Origin: Crocinitomix sp.
GTDB lineage: Bacteria > Bacteroidota > Bacteroidia > Flavobacteriales_D > Crocinitomicaceae
Direction of reading: 5' to 3'
Assembly (NCBI GenBank): GCA_023263555.1
Contig: JALQVX010000248.1
Location: 1-36,495 of the forward strand
Length of the DNA stretch: 36,495 nt
This document shows, in pieces, positions 19,060-28,482 of the stretch (the first letter of the stretch is position 1; each line of letters begins with the position of its first letter). Under the pieces are notes generated by a model. That model saw nothing but the letters and a program-made list of their open reading frames with translations, was not told the origin of the DNA and did not search any database. The position numbers and the translations under genes are program-made.

Positions 19060-19820
19060 GCAACTCACCTACTTTTCGAATTCTTGCCATTCTTACAGTT
19101 GTTGTTCTCCTGCTCTCTGCTTGTGGTTCACTAAAAAATGGCAACTTTAATCGTCAAAAATATACAACTCTTAAAAAAATTGAATCCCATCATGAACCGG
19201 TTGCCGAAACGGAACATCATGACGAAGCTAACGTCTTTGTAGGTGTTGAAAATGAAGAAGTGACCTACGAAGAGACATTTGTCACAGATGACCTAAATCA
19301 AGGTTTTGAAATTGAACAAGCAGGGATTGTTGATGAAATACACCCTTCAGCTCCAGATTATGCCAATGAAGATATTAGTCGTCCAGTAGAAATAATTCAC
19401 CCTGAAAAACTGATTTGGGGGAATCCTGAAGCACCAGGAAATAAGGACTTCAATACCTTCTCACAAGAAGAAAAGAATAAGGCAATCATTCAATTTAACG
19501 CACTGTTCAATGCAGGTTTAGCACTGCTTATTGGTTCCGTGGTACTCTTCATCTTGGCCTTTATTATTTCATTGTCCTCCACAACACTGGTTACGTTCGC
19601 ATTCGCCTTTATAGGGGCGGCATTTTTATTCACAGCTTGGATTATCAGTCTTGTCGCTTTAAACAAAGTAAGACGTATTAAGAAAGAAAATTTTGTCGGA
19701 GATCTTGGTATTAAGGTTTGGTTAGCACGGGTTGTTGCTTTTATTGGGATTGCGGCCTGTATCATCACCTTATTAGGCGGGATAATACTCGGGATACTTT
19801 CTCTCGCGCGTCTCATCTAA
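19056..19820 (+). CDS. Hypothetical lipoprotein with C-terminal transmembrane helices
   Basis: Start overlaps the upstream stop (ATGA); lipobox VVLLLSACGS; three hydrophobic helices in C-terminal half. Confidence 0.7.
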   Translation: MSNSPTFRILAILTVVVLLLSACGSLKNGNFNRQKYTTLKKIESHHEPVAETEHHDEANVFVGVENEEVTYEETFVTDDLNQGFEIEQAGIVDEIHPSAPDYANEDISRPVEIIHPEKLIWGNPEAPGNKDFNTFSQEEKNKAIIQFNALFNAGLALLIGSVVLFILAFIISLSSTTLVTFAFAFIGAAFLFTAWIISLVALNKVRRIKKENFVGDLGIKVWLARVVAFIGIAACIITLLGGIILGILSLARLI

Positions 19821-19857
19821 TTTTCTCTGAAAACGAGATGAGCTAAAGAGCAACTAT

Positions 19858-20427
19858 TTAGGCTCCTTGAATAGGTTTAGCAGAGCGAATCGTTTTGACC
19901 ATATCCTCAATAATCGGTCTTAACTCACCTTCTTCACCACTCCGTAAAACATAATTATACCCGTCGATCATGACCTCACCGTAACAATGAAACGATTTTT
20001 TACCCCCTTGTCCTTCGTGCAGGGTTCGTTGATACATAATTAATTTAGGTTCATCTACGATATATTCATAGTCAAAAATTTTCTCCAATTCGGCCAAACG
20101 CTTTTTCTCATTTAACGTTTTATCTTTTTCTTTACCATAATCCTCAATGATCAATTCAAATCGTGGACCTATCGTCAAATACCACAAATAATCTCCCTCT
20201 TCATGATCAATACGTGGATCGATTGAATTTCCAGTGGATGAGGCCACTTCAGGCAACATAAGACTTAAATTTAAACCTTCATTCACCAGCGATATTTCAT
20301 TCATATCGTCGAAACTCAATGCTAAACTATCTTTATTAGCACCATCTGTTGCACTATCATTTGACGCTCCACCGCAACTTACTATTAAGAAGGGTAAAAA
20401 AGCAGCTAGTATAATTAATTTTTTCAT
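19858..20427 (-). CDS. Hypothetical lipoprotein
   Basis: Preferred start MKKLIILAAFLPFLIVSCGGASN (ATG 20425-20427); lipobox present. Confidence 0.7.
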   Translation of the reverse strand: MKKLIILAAFLPFLIVSCGGASNDSATDGANKDSLALSFDDMNEISLVNEGLNLSLMLPEVASSTGNSIDPRIDHEEGDYLWYLTIGPRFELIIEDYGKEKDKTLNEKKRLAELEKIFDYEYIVDEPKLIMYQRTLHEGQGGKKSFHCYGEVMIDGYNYVLRSGEEGELRPIIEDMVKTIRSAKPIQGA

Positions 20428-20657
20428 CATTTTCAATTTTAATCGCTCCATTAGGATTGAATCTTGCACATTCTCACCACGTAATTCCTAAACAGAATGT
20501 ATAAACCTCTATGGCAAAGTAAAGAAAAAAATTCTGTTCTGCTTTTAATCAACGCCGTAAAAACAAAAATAAACCTGATCTGTTATTCTTACTTGTGAAT
20601 TTAGTAATTTTATACGCAAATAGTGTCCACTAAAGCCAAAAAAACAAAGTCCGATAA

Positions 20658-21068
20658 ATGAAAGTTTCCGTTTGTAGAAAAGCACATTTTAATGCAGCAC
20701 ATAGATTATACAATCCCGCGTGGGATATGGCAAAGAATGATGCCATCTTTGGGAAATGTAATAATCCCAATTTTCACGGTCATAATTATGCATTGGAAGT
20801 TTGGCTTACTGGAGAAATTGATCCTGAAACGGGGATGGTGATCGATCTTAAAATTTTAAAAGACATTATCGAAACAGAAATTGAAGATCGATTTGATCAT
20901 AAAAATCTCAATTTAGATACCGAGGAATTTAAAACACTCATTCCGACAGCTGAAAATATTTGTGTAGTCATTTGGCAGTTATTGCGCCTAAAAATCGATT
21001 CAAAACTTGACCTCAAAGTGCGTTTATTCGAGACCGAACGCAATGTGGTTGAATGTGATGGCCACTAG
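20658..21068 (+). CDS. 6-pyruvoyl tetrahydropterin synthase / QueD family protein
   Basis: 136 aa; KAHFNAAHRL, GKCNNPNFHGHNYALEVWL, FDHKNLN, PTAENI, FETERNVVE motifs. Confidence 0.92.
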   Translation: MKVSVCRKAHFNAAHRLYNPAWDMAKNDAIFGKCNNPNFHGHNYALEVWLTGEIDPETGMVIDLKILKDIIETEIEDRFDHKNLNLDTEEFKTLIPTAENICVVIWQLLRLKIDSKLDLKVRLFETERNVVECDGH

Positions 21069-21072
21069 TCAA

Positions 21073-21966
21073 TCATTCGAAATAAGTATACGCTGTAAAT
21101 TGTAAAATGGTCATAAAATCAGTTGCCTCATCCCTCGTTATAATGGCCTTTAGCAGAAGAGATTCCTGAAAATAAACCAATTGATTCTCGGTGATATAAG
21201 CCTCATTTTTAAAATAATGCTGTGCCATTACATTGGAATGATCATCATATTCATACGTCCATTTTGAGGTGTAATTACCAATCACACTTTTCTCTACGTT
21301 TTTTTCAATGACCCGACCCTTTTCGTCATATTTATAAAAAGTATTGGTCAACCCCGACCCCATTTTCAAACGACCTTCTTGCCGGATAAGAAATCCATTT
21401 TCATCAAAATAGAAAAACTCATCCATGTAAATTCGACCTGATGTATTGTAATACACTTTCTTATAATTCATCCCCTCCAAATCAATGTACTCAAACTTCT
21501 CAATCGAAACGCTGAAGGATTGATCAAGTATAAAGTTTGTCTTATTTATTCCTTTTGTGAAATCTCTGCGATATTCTTCACTTAAAATGCGTCCCCTTTC
21601 GTCATAGAGGTAATGATACGATTCAAATCCTTGTTTGTCCGATTTTCGAAGCACAGCCAATCGCCCATTTTCATCATATTCATACATTCTTACCAAGGTA
21701 TCTCCGAATTGTGTGCGAAAATCTTTAACAAGCTGGCCTGCTCGGTTAAATTCATATCCGTAAAAATCTTTCGTTTTATGAATAACGTCCAAAGTCGCCT
21801 TGGTCGAATAATAGCCTCTGATCGTCTTCACTTTATTACGCTGAATAAAGTCTACACTAAAAAAGGGAACATCACCAAATGTCTTCCCATCAGTGTTGTC
21901 GATCATCTGTGTAAATCCTGTTTGTAAACCGATCAGCGCTATAACTATCAAACCATATCCCTTCAT
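21073..21966 (-). CDS. Exported YD/RHS-like repeat protein
   Basis: 297 aa; repeated YEYDENGRL / YLYDERGRIL / YFDENGFLI / YKYDEKGRVIEK / YEYDDHSNV units; hydrophobic N-terminus. Confidence 0.65.
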   Translation of the reverse strand: MKGYGLIVIALIGLQTGFTQMIDNTDGKTFGDVPFFSVDFIQRNKVKTIRGYYSTKATLDVIHKTKDFYGYEFNRAGQLVKDFRTQFGDTLVRMYEYDENGRLAVLRKSDKQGFESYHYLYDERGRILSEEYRRDFTKGINKTNFILDQSFSVSIEKFEYIDLEGMNYKKVYYNTSGRIYMDEFFYFDENGFLIRQEGRLKMGSGLTNTFYKYDEKGRVIEKNVEKSVIGNYTSKWTYEYDDHSNVMAQHYFKNEAYITENQLVYFQESLLLKAIITRDEATDFMTILQFTAYTYFE

Positions 21967-21996
21967 GAGTGCAAAAAAAAGCTATATTTTTGGTAT

Positions 21997-22019
21997 AAAT
22001 TTTAACCGGTTTAAAATTT
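21997..22019. promoter_or_regulatory. Near-perfect palindrome centred on AACCGGTT in a divergent intergenic region
   Basis: AAATTTTAACC|GGTTTAAAATTT; one unpaired T, otherwise symmetric. Confidence 0.45.
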
Positions 22020-22099
22020 CGTTCACAATTAATTGATGAAAACGTAGCAATATATGCGCCAAATGATATTTTTGGATCAAATTTTGATATTTTTGACGT

Positions 22100-23044
22100 A
22101 TGAATTCGAAGAAATTAATCTTTACGCTTTATTGTTTCCTTATCCTTGTCCCTTTTTACGCCAATGCTGGAGAAACTAAATACAAGACCGAAAACGTCAT
22201 TGTCCTCATTATGGACGGTCCTCGCTATACGGAAACTTGGGGCGATTCGACCCATCAATACATTCCGCACATGGCGAATGATATGGCACAACACGGGATT
22301 ATCTATTCGGGTTTTAGAAATAACGGTCCTACTTACACGAATGCGGGACATACAGCCATCTGCACAGGAGTTTATCAACGGATTGATAATATGGGTAAGG
22401 AATTGCCGAAAAATCCATCCATGTTCCAATACTGGTTAAAAGCAACTGGTAAGCCTCAAAATGCTGCTTACGTTATTGCTTCTAAAGATAAATTAGAGAT
22501 CTTAACAAACTGTAAAGATAGAGATTGGCGGGATCAATACCGTCCAAGTTCTAATTGCGGCGTTAACGGCAACGGAACGGGCTATCGTTTAGATTCTGAA
22601 ACATGCACGAATACGCTTCGTATTCTGAAAGAGGAGAAGCCAAATCTTGTGCTCGTAAATTTTAGACAACCCGACTCATGGGGACATGGCGGTAATTGGG
22701 AAAAATACCTCATTACCATGAAAGAAACGGACGCTTATATTTATAAAGTATTCCAATTCTTATTGGCGGATGAACACTATAAAGATAAGACCACCATCTT
22801 CGTGACAAACGACCACGGAAGACATTTGGATGGGCATAAAGATGGTTTTATATCGCATGGAGATAATTGCGAAGGTTGTCGAAAAATTAATTGTTTTGCC
22901 TATGGACCCGATTTTAAGAAAGGTGTCGTTACAGACCTACCACGCGAGCAAATTGATATACCTGTGACCATTGGCGAATTGCTAGGTTTTAAAATTGAGA
23001 ATTCGGATGGACAAGTAATGAAGGAGTTGTTTATTGATTGTTAA
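22100..23044 (+). CDS. Alkaline phosphatase superfamily hydrolase (secreted)
   Basis: Signal peptide MNSKKLIFTLYCFLILVPFYANA; VIVLIMDGPRYTE, GPTYTNAGHTAICTG nucleophile region, FVTNDHGRH metal site. Confidence 0.85.
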   Translation: MNSKKLIFTLYCFLILVPFYANAGETKYKTENVIVLIMDGPRYTETWGDSTHQYIPHMANDMAQHGIIYSGFRNNGPTYTNAGHTAICTGVYQRIDNMGKELPKNPSMFQYWLKATGKPQNAAYVIASKDKLEILTNCKDRDWRDQYRPSSNCGVNGNGTGYRLDSETCTNTLRILKEEKPNLVLVNFRQPDSWGHGGNWEKYLITMKETDAYIYKVFQFLLADEHYKDKTTIFVTNDHGRHLDGHKDGFISHGDNCEGCRKINCFAYGPDFKKGVVTDLPREQIDIPVTIGELLGFKIENSDGQVMKELFIDC

Positions 23045-23049
23045 ATCGT

Positions 23050-25458
23050 TTACCCTTCCAAATACACCCGCTTAACTCGAGCTGATATCGAACTGATGAT
23101 TTCGTAAGGAATGGTTTCCAACTGTTGACTCATTTCAAATACCGTATTACCATCACCGAAAAGTTGAACATCTGTTCCGGATTGAATCGTATCTTCTCCT
23201 AAATCAATCATGCACATATCCATGCAAATACGACCGATAATTGGATATTTTTTCTGATTAATGATCACCCACCACTTGCCGTGCCCTAGTCCTCTGCGTA
23301 TACCATCTGCATACCCAACAGGAACGATACCGATTCGTGTTGTTGAAACGGCCTTAAAATCTCTTCCGTAGCCAACCGTTTCCCCTTCTTCAACAATTCT
23401 TGTTTGCGAAATTTGGGAATGTAATTCAAGTACATTTTCTAAGTTACTACTTAAATCCTCCGATAATAGTCCATAAAGTCCAATTCCTATGCGCACCATG
23501 TCAAATTGGGTAGCAGGATGAAAATAAGCACCCGCCGAATTGGCTAAATGTTTAATAAATGAATATCCTATTCGGTTTTCAATATGCTGACAAACTTCTT
23601 CAAAACCTTGTTTTTGCTGAGTAGTGAATTCATCTTCTAGAGAAGAATCTGCAGCCGCCAAATGTGAGAATACTGAACGCACATAGACCTCTGGTTGTGC
23701 TGTTATACTACCCAGCGCATCCTTTAAATCATTACCCCGAAGTCCGAGACGATTCATTCCTGTATCAATTTTTAAATGAATCGGGAAGTTCACACGCTGA
23801 CGCAAAATGAGTTGACGAATAAAATGCTCTACTAATTCATACGAATAAAGACTTGGCTCTAACTCATAATCGATTATATCATCAAATGCTGCGGGTTCGG
23901 GATTCATAACCAAAATAGGTGTCTTAATTCCTGCCTTTCTCAAGGTCACACCCTCATCTGCGTATGCCACCCCGAAATAGGCTACCTTTTCACGCTCTAG
24001 AAACGAAGCCACCTCCACTATTCCTCCCCCATAGGATTGTGCCTTAACCATGGCTAAAATTGTGGTATTAGGATGTAATTTTGTTCTAAAAAAATTGAGA
24101 TTATGCCTCATCTTGGATAAATCGGCCACCAAACGCGTAATGTGTTTTTTTGCTGTAAAGGCATTCACCAAGATCTCTAAATGACTCTTTCGTGAACCTG
24201 TAAAAAGAATAACCGAATTTTGTATGGCCAACGGTACATCCAAGTAATCGATTGGCTTTTCATAGAAACGTGTGATGAATGGAAATTGCTCCGCCACTGC
24301 GCGTGATCCAAAATAAATTAGTTTAAACGGCGCCAATTGGGTCATCATTCGCTGTACCGCTGGTAGCAGGGTGTTTTGAAATGAAGTTAGCGATTCATCC
24401 TCTGCCAAGAACACATATTTTTCCTGTGCGTTTGACGTGGTATGCAAATAGTGTAAGCCGATTTCAAGTGATTTTTCATCCAAATTATACACGTCACTGA
24501 TCAAGACATTATGGTCCTTTCCTTCAATTTTTTCAAGACGCATTGAAATAATCGGCAACTCATTAATTTTGCTCTGAATCTCCTCTTCTGTCATCCCGAA
24601 AACCCGAGCAACACATGCGACAATTGCAATATTGTGGTTAGATGCAGTATCTTGGAAGTTGGTGGAATAATCTTCTGATTTATTTTCATTGCTCAACGAA
24701 AATCCCTGATCAGTTTGATGATATAAAAAGTGATCTACAGGCTGCCTTGATTGATAAATTTGAATTTTATCATCCGCCCATTCAAACAATTGATCAACAG
24801 CGTTGAAAAGGAGAAATTTTTCGGCTTTTTTTTGCTGAATTGGATCGCTTGCAGAAAAACCTGCATTATGGGCATCACCTATTCCTGTGAAAACACCAAT
24901 CGTTGGTTGTATCATTCCTTGAAGATGGGCCATTTCGTCCACTTGAGATATGCCAGCCTCAAAAATAGCCAAAGTATGCTGTTCACTTAATTCTAAAACC
25001 GACAAGGCAACGCCGATCTGGCTATTGTAACTTTTAGGACTTCGAACGATCGTAAAACGATCCTTCAAGGTTGCGTAGAGCCATTCCTTAACCGTTGTTT
25101 TACCATTGCTCCCTGTAATTCCGATAACGGGAATAGTGAACTGTTGACGGTGATGTTTAGCAATTGCTTGTAATGCCCGCAAGGTATCCTTTACGATTAT
25201 TTGACTCAAGGTCGTCGTTGAAATAAAATGATCTGTGACGATACATTTGCCTCCCTTTTCTCCAAAATCAGCGATAAAATTTGCACCATCCAATTTATTA
25301 CCATTGAAGAGAATAAATACGGTTTTATCCCCAATAATCGGTGAGCGACTGTCAATAACTATATTTTTAATGGAAGAAGATTCGCCGATTTCGGCTGTAT
25401 CAATAAATTGGCCATTCGTAATCGCTCGAATGGATTTTATTGAGAGGTTTAGATTCAC
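23050..25458 (-). CDS. Bifunctional UDP-N-acetylmuramoyl-tripeptide:D-Ala-D-Ala ligase / alanine racemase
   Basis: GTG start; MurF half with GITGSNGKTTVKEWL; Alr half with AMVKAQSYGGG PLP lysine and VGYADGIRRGLG; 802 aa. MurF-Alr fusions are known in Bacteroidota. Confidence 0.94.
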   Translation of the reverse strand: MNLNLSIKSIRAITNGQFIDTAEIGESSSIKNIVIDSRSPIIGDKTVFILFNGNKLDGANFIADFGEKGGKCIVTDHFISTTTLSQIIVKDTLRALQAIAKHHRQQFTIPVIGITGSNGKTTVKEWLYATLKDRFTIVRSPKSYNSQIGVALSVLELSEQHTLAIFEAGISQVDEMAHLQGMIQPTIGVFTGIGDAHNAGFSASDPIQQKKAEKFLLFNAVDQLFEWADDKIQIYQSRQPVDHFLYHQTDQGFSLSNENKSEDYSTNFQDTASNHNIAIVACVARVFGMTEEEIQSKINELPIISMRLEKIEGKDHNVLISDVYNLDEKSLEIGLHYLHTTSNAQEKYVFLAEDESLTSFQNTLLPAVQRMMTQLAPFKLIYFGSRAVAEQFPFITRFYEKPIDYLDVPLAIQNSVILFTGSRKSHLEILVNAFTAKKHITRLVADLSKMRHNLNFFRTKLHPNTTILAMVKAQSYGGGIVEVASFLEREKVAYFGVAYADEGVTLRKAGIKTPILVMNPEPAAFDDIIDYELEPSLYSYELVEHFIRQLILRQRVNFPIHLKIDTGMNRLGLRGNDLKDALGSITAQPEVYVRSVFSHLAAADSSLEDEFTTQQKQGFEEVCQHIENRIGYSFIKHLANSAGAYFHPATQFDMVRIGIGLYGLLSEDLSSNLENVLELHSQISQTRIVEEGETVGYGRDFKAVSTTRIGIVPVGYADGIRRGLGHGKWWVIINQKKYPIIGRICMDMCMIDLGEDTIQSGTDVQLFGDGNTVFEMSQQLETIPYEIISSISARVKRVYLEG

Positions 25459-26063
25459 TTTTCTTTTAGTTCATTGTAGCAACTGCGACACAAAGGTACA
25501 TATTTATCTTTCTCTCCTAATACAACAATACCACTGTCTTTTGATACGCGGTGTGAATAGCGCGCACGACCTGAACAGAATGTGCAAACTGAATTCAGTT
25601 TAACGACTTCATCAGCCATTGTCATTAAGGCAGGCATTGAACCAAAAGGATTTGATTTATAATCCATATCTAAGCCAGCAACCACAACAGATTTACCGTG
25701 GTCGGCAATGATATTACAAACTGCAACGATAGAGGAATCAAAAAACTGCACTTCGTCAATCGCTACAACATCTGCATGATGAAAAAGATCAAGGATTTCT
25801 GAAGGTTTTGAAACGTTCACCGCTTGTGTTTCATCTTTATCGTGTGAAACAATTGCCGTATCAGCATAGCGATTATCAAACGCTGGTTTAAAGACCACAA
25901 CCGTTTTTCCTTTCGCCTTAAATTTATCTATGGTTTTAATCAACGTTTTGGTTTTACCCGAAAACATTGGTCCACAAATCACTTTAATTTTTGTGCCTGA
26001 TACACGAGGACTGAAAGCAAACGGTCCTGAGATGTTAACATCTTCTTTTTGAGAAATTTTCAA
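25455..26063 (-). CDS. tdk: Thymidine kinase
   Basis: VICGPMFSGKTKTLI P-loop, VVAIDEVQFFD, zinc-binding CTFCSGRARYSHR and CRSCY; TTG start; 4-nt overlap (GTGA) with murF-alr. Confidence 0.95.
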   Translation of the reverse strand: MKISQKEDVNISGPFAFSPRVSGTKIKVICGPMFSGKTKTLIKTIDKFKAKGKTVVVFKPAFDNRYADTAIVSHDKDETQAVNVSKPSEILDLFHHADVVAIDEVQFFDSSIVAVCNIIADHGKSVVVAGLDMDYKSNPFGSMPALMTMADEVVKLNSVCTFCSGRARYSHRVSKDSGIVVLGEKDKYVPLCRSCYNELKEK

Positions 26064-26090
26064 TTTGATAACGTTTTGCTATCAAATATA
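26063..26090 (-). promoter_or_regulatory. Inverted repeat overlapping putative tdk -7 element
   Basis: ATTTGATA (26063-26070) / TATCAAAT (26080-26087), 9-nt spacer; minus-strand TATATTTG at 26090-26083 matches TAnnTTTG. Confidence 0.45.
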
Positions 26091-26136
26091 ACTTTAATTT
26101 TATCAGAATTTTAAAATTGTGAATAAGTTTTAGAAA

Positions 26137-26895
26137 ATGGGTAAAACATCCTTCAATAGCACCTCGGAATTAATTAAAAATCTTTCCGAAAAAATAAATG
26201 ACCTGAATTCAGGCAAGCTCTCATTATCAGATTTAGATCTGCTTGTTAAAGATAGTCAAGCCTTGTATGAACAGTTAATTATCCTTCGCTATAAAGCCTA
26301 TGACACCTTGGGTGAACCAATGCGTCAAGCGGCTGAAATTAAGGAAGAGCCAATTGTCATTCAACCCGACCAACCTAAAAATGAACCACAAGAAATAGAA
26401 GAAATTCCGTTCGATTTTTCAGGTATCACAAGTACGCCCCAACCAGAGGCGCAAGAAGAACCGGTAGCACAAGATGAACCTGAATTGAATGAACCTGAAA
26501 TCGAAGAGCCCGTGCCGGTAACCGAGCCCACTCCAGTGAAACGAATGAGCGCTCCGATTGAAGATGAGGACGAAGATGAGAAGGACGAGGCGGTTAATTC
26601 ACTCAATGATATTTTCAAAAAAGATGAAGATCAATCTCTTAGAAAGATCTTCCAAAACTCACCTATTTCAGACATCAAGTCGCAAATTAGCATTGGTAAA
26701 AAATTTGAATATATCTCAAGTATGTTTAAAGGGGATGCTTTAGCGTACGAGGATGCAATCGACTTTTTAAACACGGCTGCAAATGGCAATGAGGCGAAGT
26801 TGAAATTAAATGAGTTAACCCACAAATATGATTGGGACCTCGAAGATAAATCAATTATAAAATTTATAGAATTGGTTGAAAGACGCTATATTTAG
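26137..26895 (+). CDS. Hypothetical protein with acidic Pro/Glu-rich linker
   Basis: 252 aa; helical N- and C-terminal parts separated by PEAQEEPVAQDEPELNEPEIEEPVPV linker. Confidence 0.75.
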   Translation: MGKTSFNSTSELIKNLSEKINDLNSGKLSLSDLDLLVKDSQALYEQLIILRYKAYDTLGEPMRQAAEIKEEPIVIQPDQPKNEPQEIEEIPFDFSGITSTPQPEAQEEPVAQDEPELNEPEIEEPVPVTEPTPVKRMSAPIEDEDEDEKDEAVNSLNDIFKKDEDQSLRKIFQNSPISDIKSQISIGKKFEYISSMFKGDALAYEDAIDFLNTAANGNEAKLKLNELTHKYDWDLEDKSIIKFIELVERRYI

Positions 26896-26917
26896 AGCTG
26901 ACCAAATTGAATTGCAC

Positions 26918-28177
26918 GTGAAAATTTCTTTCTTTCTTACAATTGTTCTTTCGTTCTCTTTTGCGGCTAATGCTCAACTAGAATATGCAAAACAAGTTCT
27001 AGATTCACTCTGTAGCGATCGTTATGATGGACGCGGATATGTGAATAATGGAGACAATCGTGCCGCTGATTTCATTGTTAGAGAATTGAAAAATTTGGGC
27101 GTAGAAAAATTCCCCGATCACGACTTTACGCAAGCATATAGTTTTAACGTTAATACTTTTCCGAATGCCATTGAACTAGTCTTAGGAGACGATACTTTAA
27201 TTCCAGGTGCCGACTATTTAGTTCACCCTTATTCTGGCACAGCACAAGGTAATTTTGAAGTAATCGAAATTAATGAAACAAATTTTGAATCCGTTTATAA
27301 AAGTGCGGTAGATTTAAGTGGAGCCCCAAAAAATCAATCGATTTATGCCTTTAACTTTACGTCACTTCAGGATAAAACATTAAAAGCTAAAATTCACGAA
27401 TCGGCCATTAAGACCATGAAATATTTTCCAGTCATTTGGGTAGAAACTTCTAAACAAATGTATAGTGTTGGAAGAGGACAATTTAATTATCCCTTATTTT
27501 CGATCGACTCTGCTGCCTACAAATCGGTAGAAATCGCGTCCATAAAAGTGACCAATCGCTATGTCCCATCTTACAAAACGAAAAATGTAATCGGCTATAT
27601 TCCCGGTAAGAAAAAGAAGAAATATATCGTCTTATCGGCCCATTTTGACCATTTAGGTCGTATGGGTGCCTCCACGATTTTTCCCGGAGCAAATGACAAT
27701 GCGAGTGGCGTATCCATGCTTTTATCTTTGGCAAAGTATTTCAAAGAAAATCAGCCCCAATACTCTATTGTTCTTTGCTTTTTTAGCGGAGAAGAAGCTG
27801 GATTGGAAGGATCAAAATATTTTGTGTCACATCCGTATTTTAAATTGAGCAAAACAAAATTTGTACTCAATATTGATATCATGGGCAGCGCGAGTGACGG
27901 AATTACGGTCGTGAATGGAACAGAGCACGAAAAATCGTTTGACAAACTTGTTGGGATCAATTCTGACAAAGATTACATTCCGCAAATAAAAAAAAGAGGC
28001 CCGACTGCAAATTCGGATCATTATTTTTTCTCTCAAGCTGGCGTTCCGGCCTTCTTCATTTACTCCATGGGATCCGTAAAAAATTATCATGATATTTATG
28101 ATACTTCGGAGAACACACCACTCGATAATTTTGACGCGGTTCAAAAATTACTTCTTGATTTTATTAGCACAATCTAA
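26918..28177 (+). CDS. M28 family metallopeptidase (secreted)
   Basis: Likely GTG start MKISFFLTIVLSFSFAANAQ; VLSAHFDHLG, GANDNASGVSMLL, FFSGEEAGLEGSKYF, NSDHYFFSQAGVPAFF zinc-site motifs. Confidence 0.88.
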   Translation: MKISFFLTIVLSFSFAANAQLEYAKQVLDSLCSDRYDGRGYVNNGDNRAADFIVRELKNLGVEKFPDHDFTQAYSFNVNTFPNAIELVLGDDTLIPGADYLVHPYSGTAQGNFEVIEINETNFESVYKSAVDLSGAPKNQSIYAFNFTSLQDKTLKAKIHESAIKTMKYFPVIWVETSKQMYSVGRGQFNYPLFSIDSAAYKSVEIASIKVTNRYVPSYKTKNVIGYIPGKKKKKYIVLSAHFDHLGRMGASTIFPGANDNASGVSMLLSLAKYFKENQPQYSIVLCFFSGEEAGLEGSKYFVSHPYFKLSKTKFVLNIDIMGSASDGITVVNGTEHEKSFDKLVGINSDKDYIPQIKKRGPTANSDHYFFSQAGVPAFFIYSMGSVKNYHDIYDTSENTPLDNFDAVQKLLLDFISTI

Positions 28178-28438
28178 GGTTGTTTAAATTATAACGTATT
28201 TCTAATATTTGTTTATTTTTTAACATCCTTATTTCAGGTTGGCTTAAAAATAAAACATTCTAAATGCTAGTTTGTCAGCAGCTTAAGTGGACTGCACTTC
28301 GTTGAAAAATCAGTTAAACCTCCCAACCAATAACTCAAAACCCGCTATGACCTTTTGAAAAACGCGAACTATAGTGAGATTAAACCATTGAATGCGAAAA
28401 GATAAAGCGTCCAAAACGAATAAAAATTAGGCTCTTTC

Positions 28439-28449
28439 TTTTTTTTTTT
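28439..28449 (+). repeat. T11 homopolymer upstream of the glycine-rich secreted protein gene
   Basis: Uninterrupted T run about 34 nt upstream of ATG 28483. Confidence 0.8.
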
Positions 28450-28482
28450 ATAAATTCATCCCAAAATTTTTCGATTTAAGAT

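Noticed and set aside
21073-21966. Possible RHS toxin
   Set aside because: Has YD-like repeats but lacks the RHS core motif, a variable C-terminal toxin and an adjacent immunity gene.
22100-23044. Novel enzyme family
   Set aside because: Motifs fit the alkaline phosphatase/sulfatase superfamily with a Thr nucleophile; nothing clearly unusual visible.
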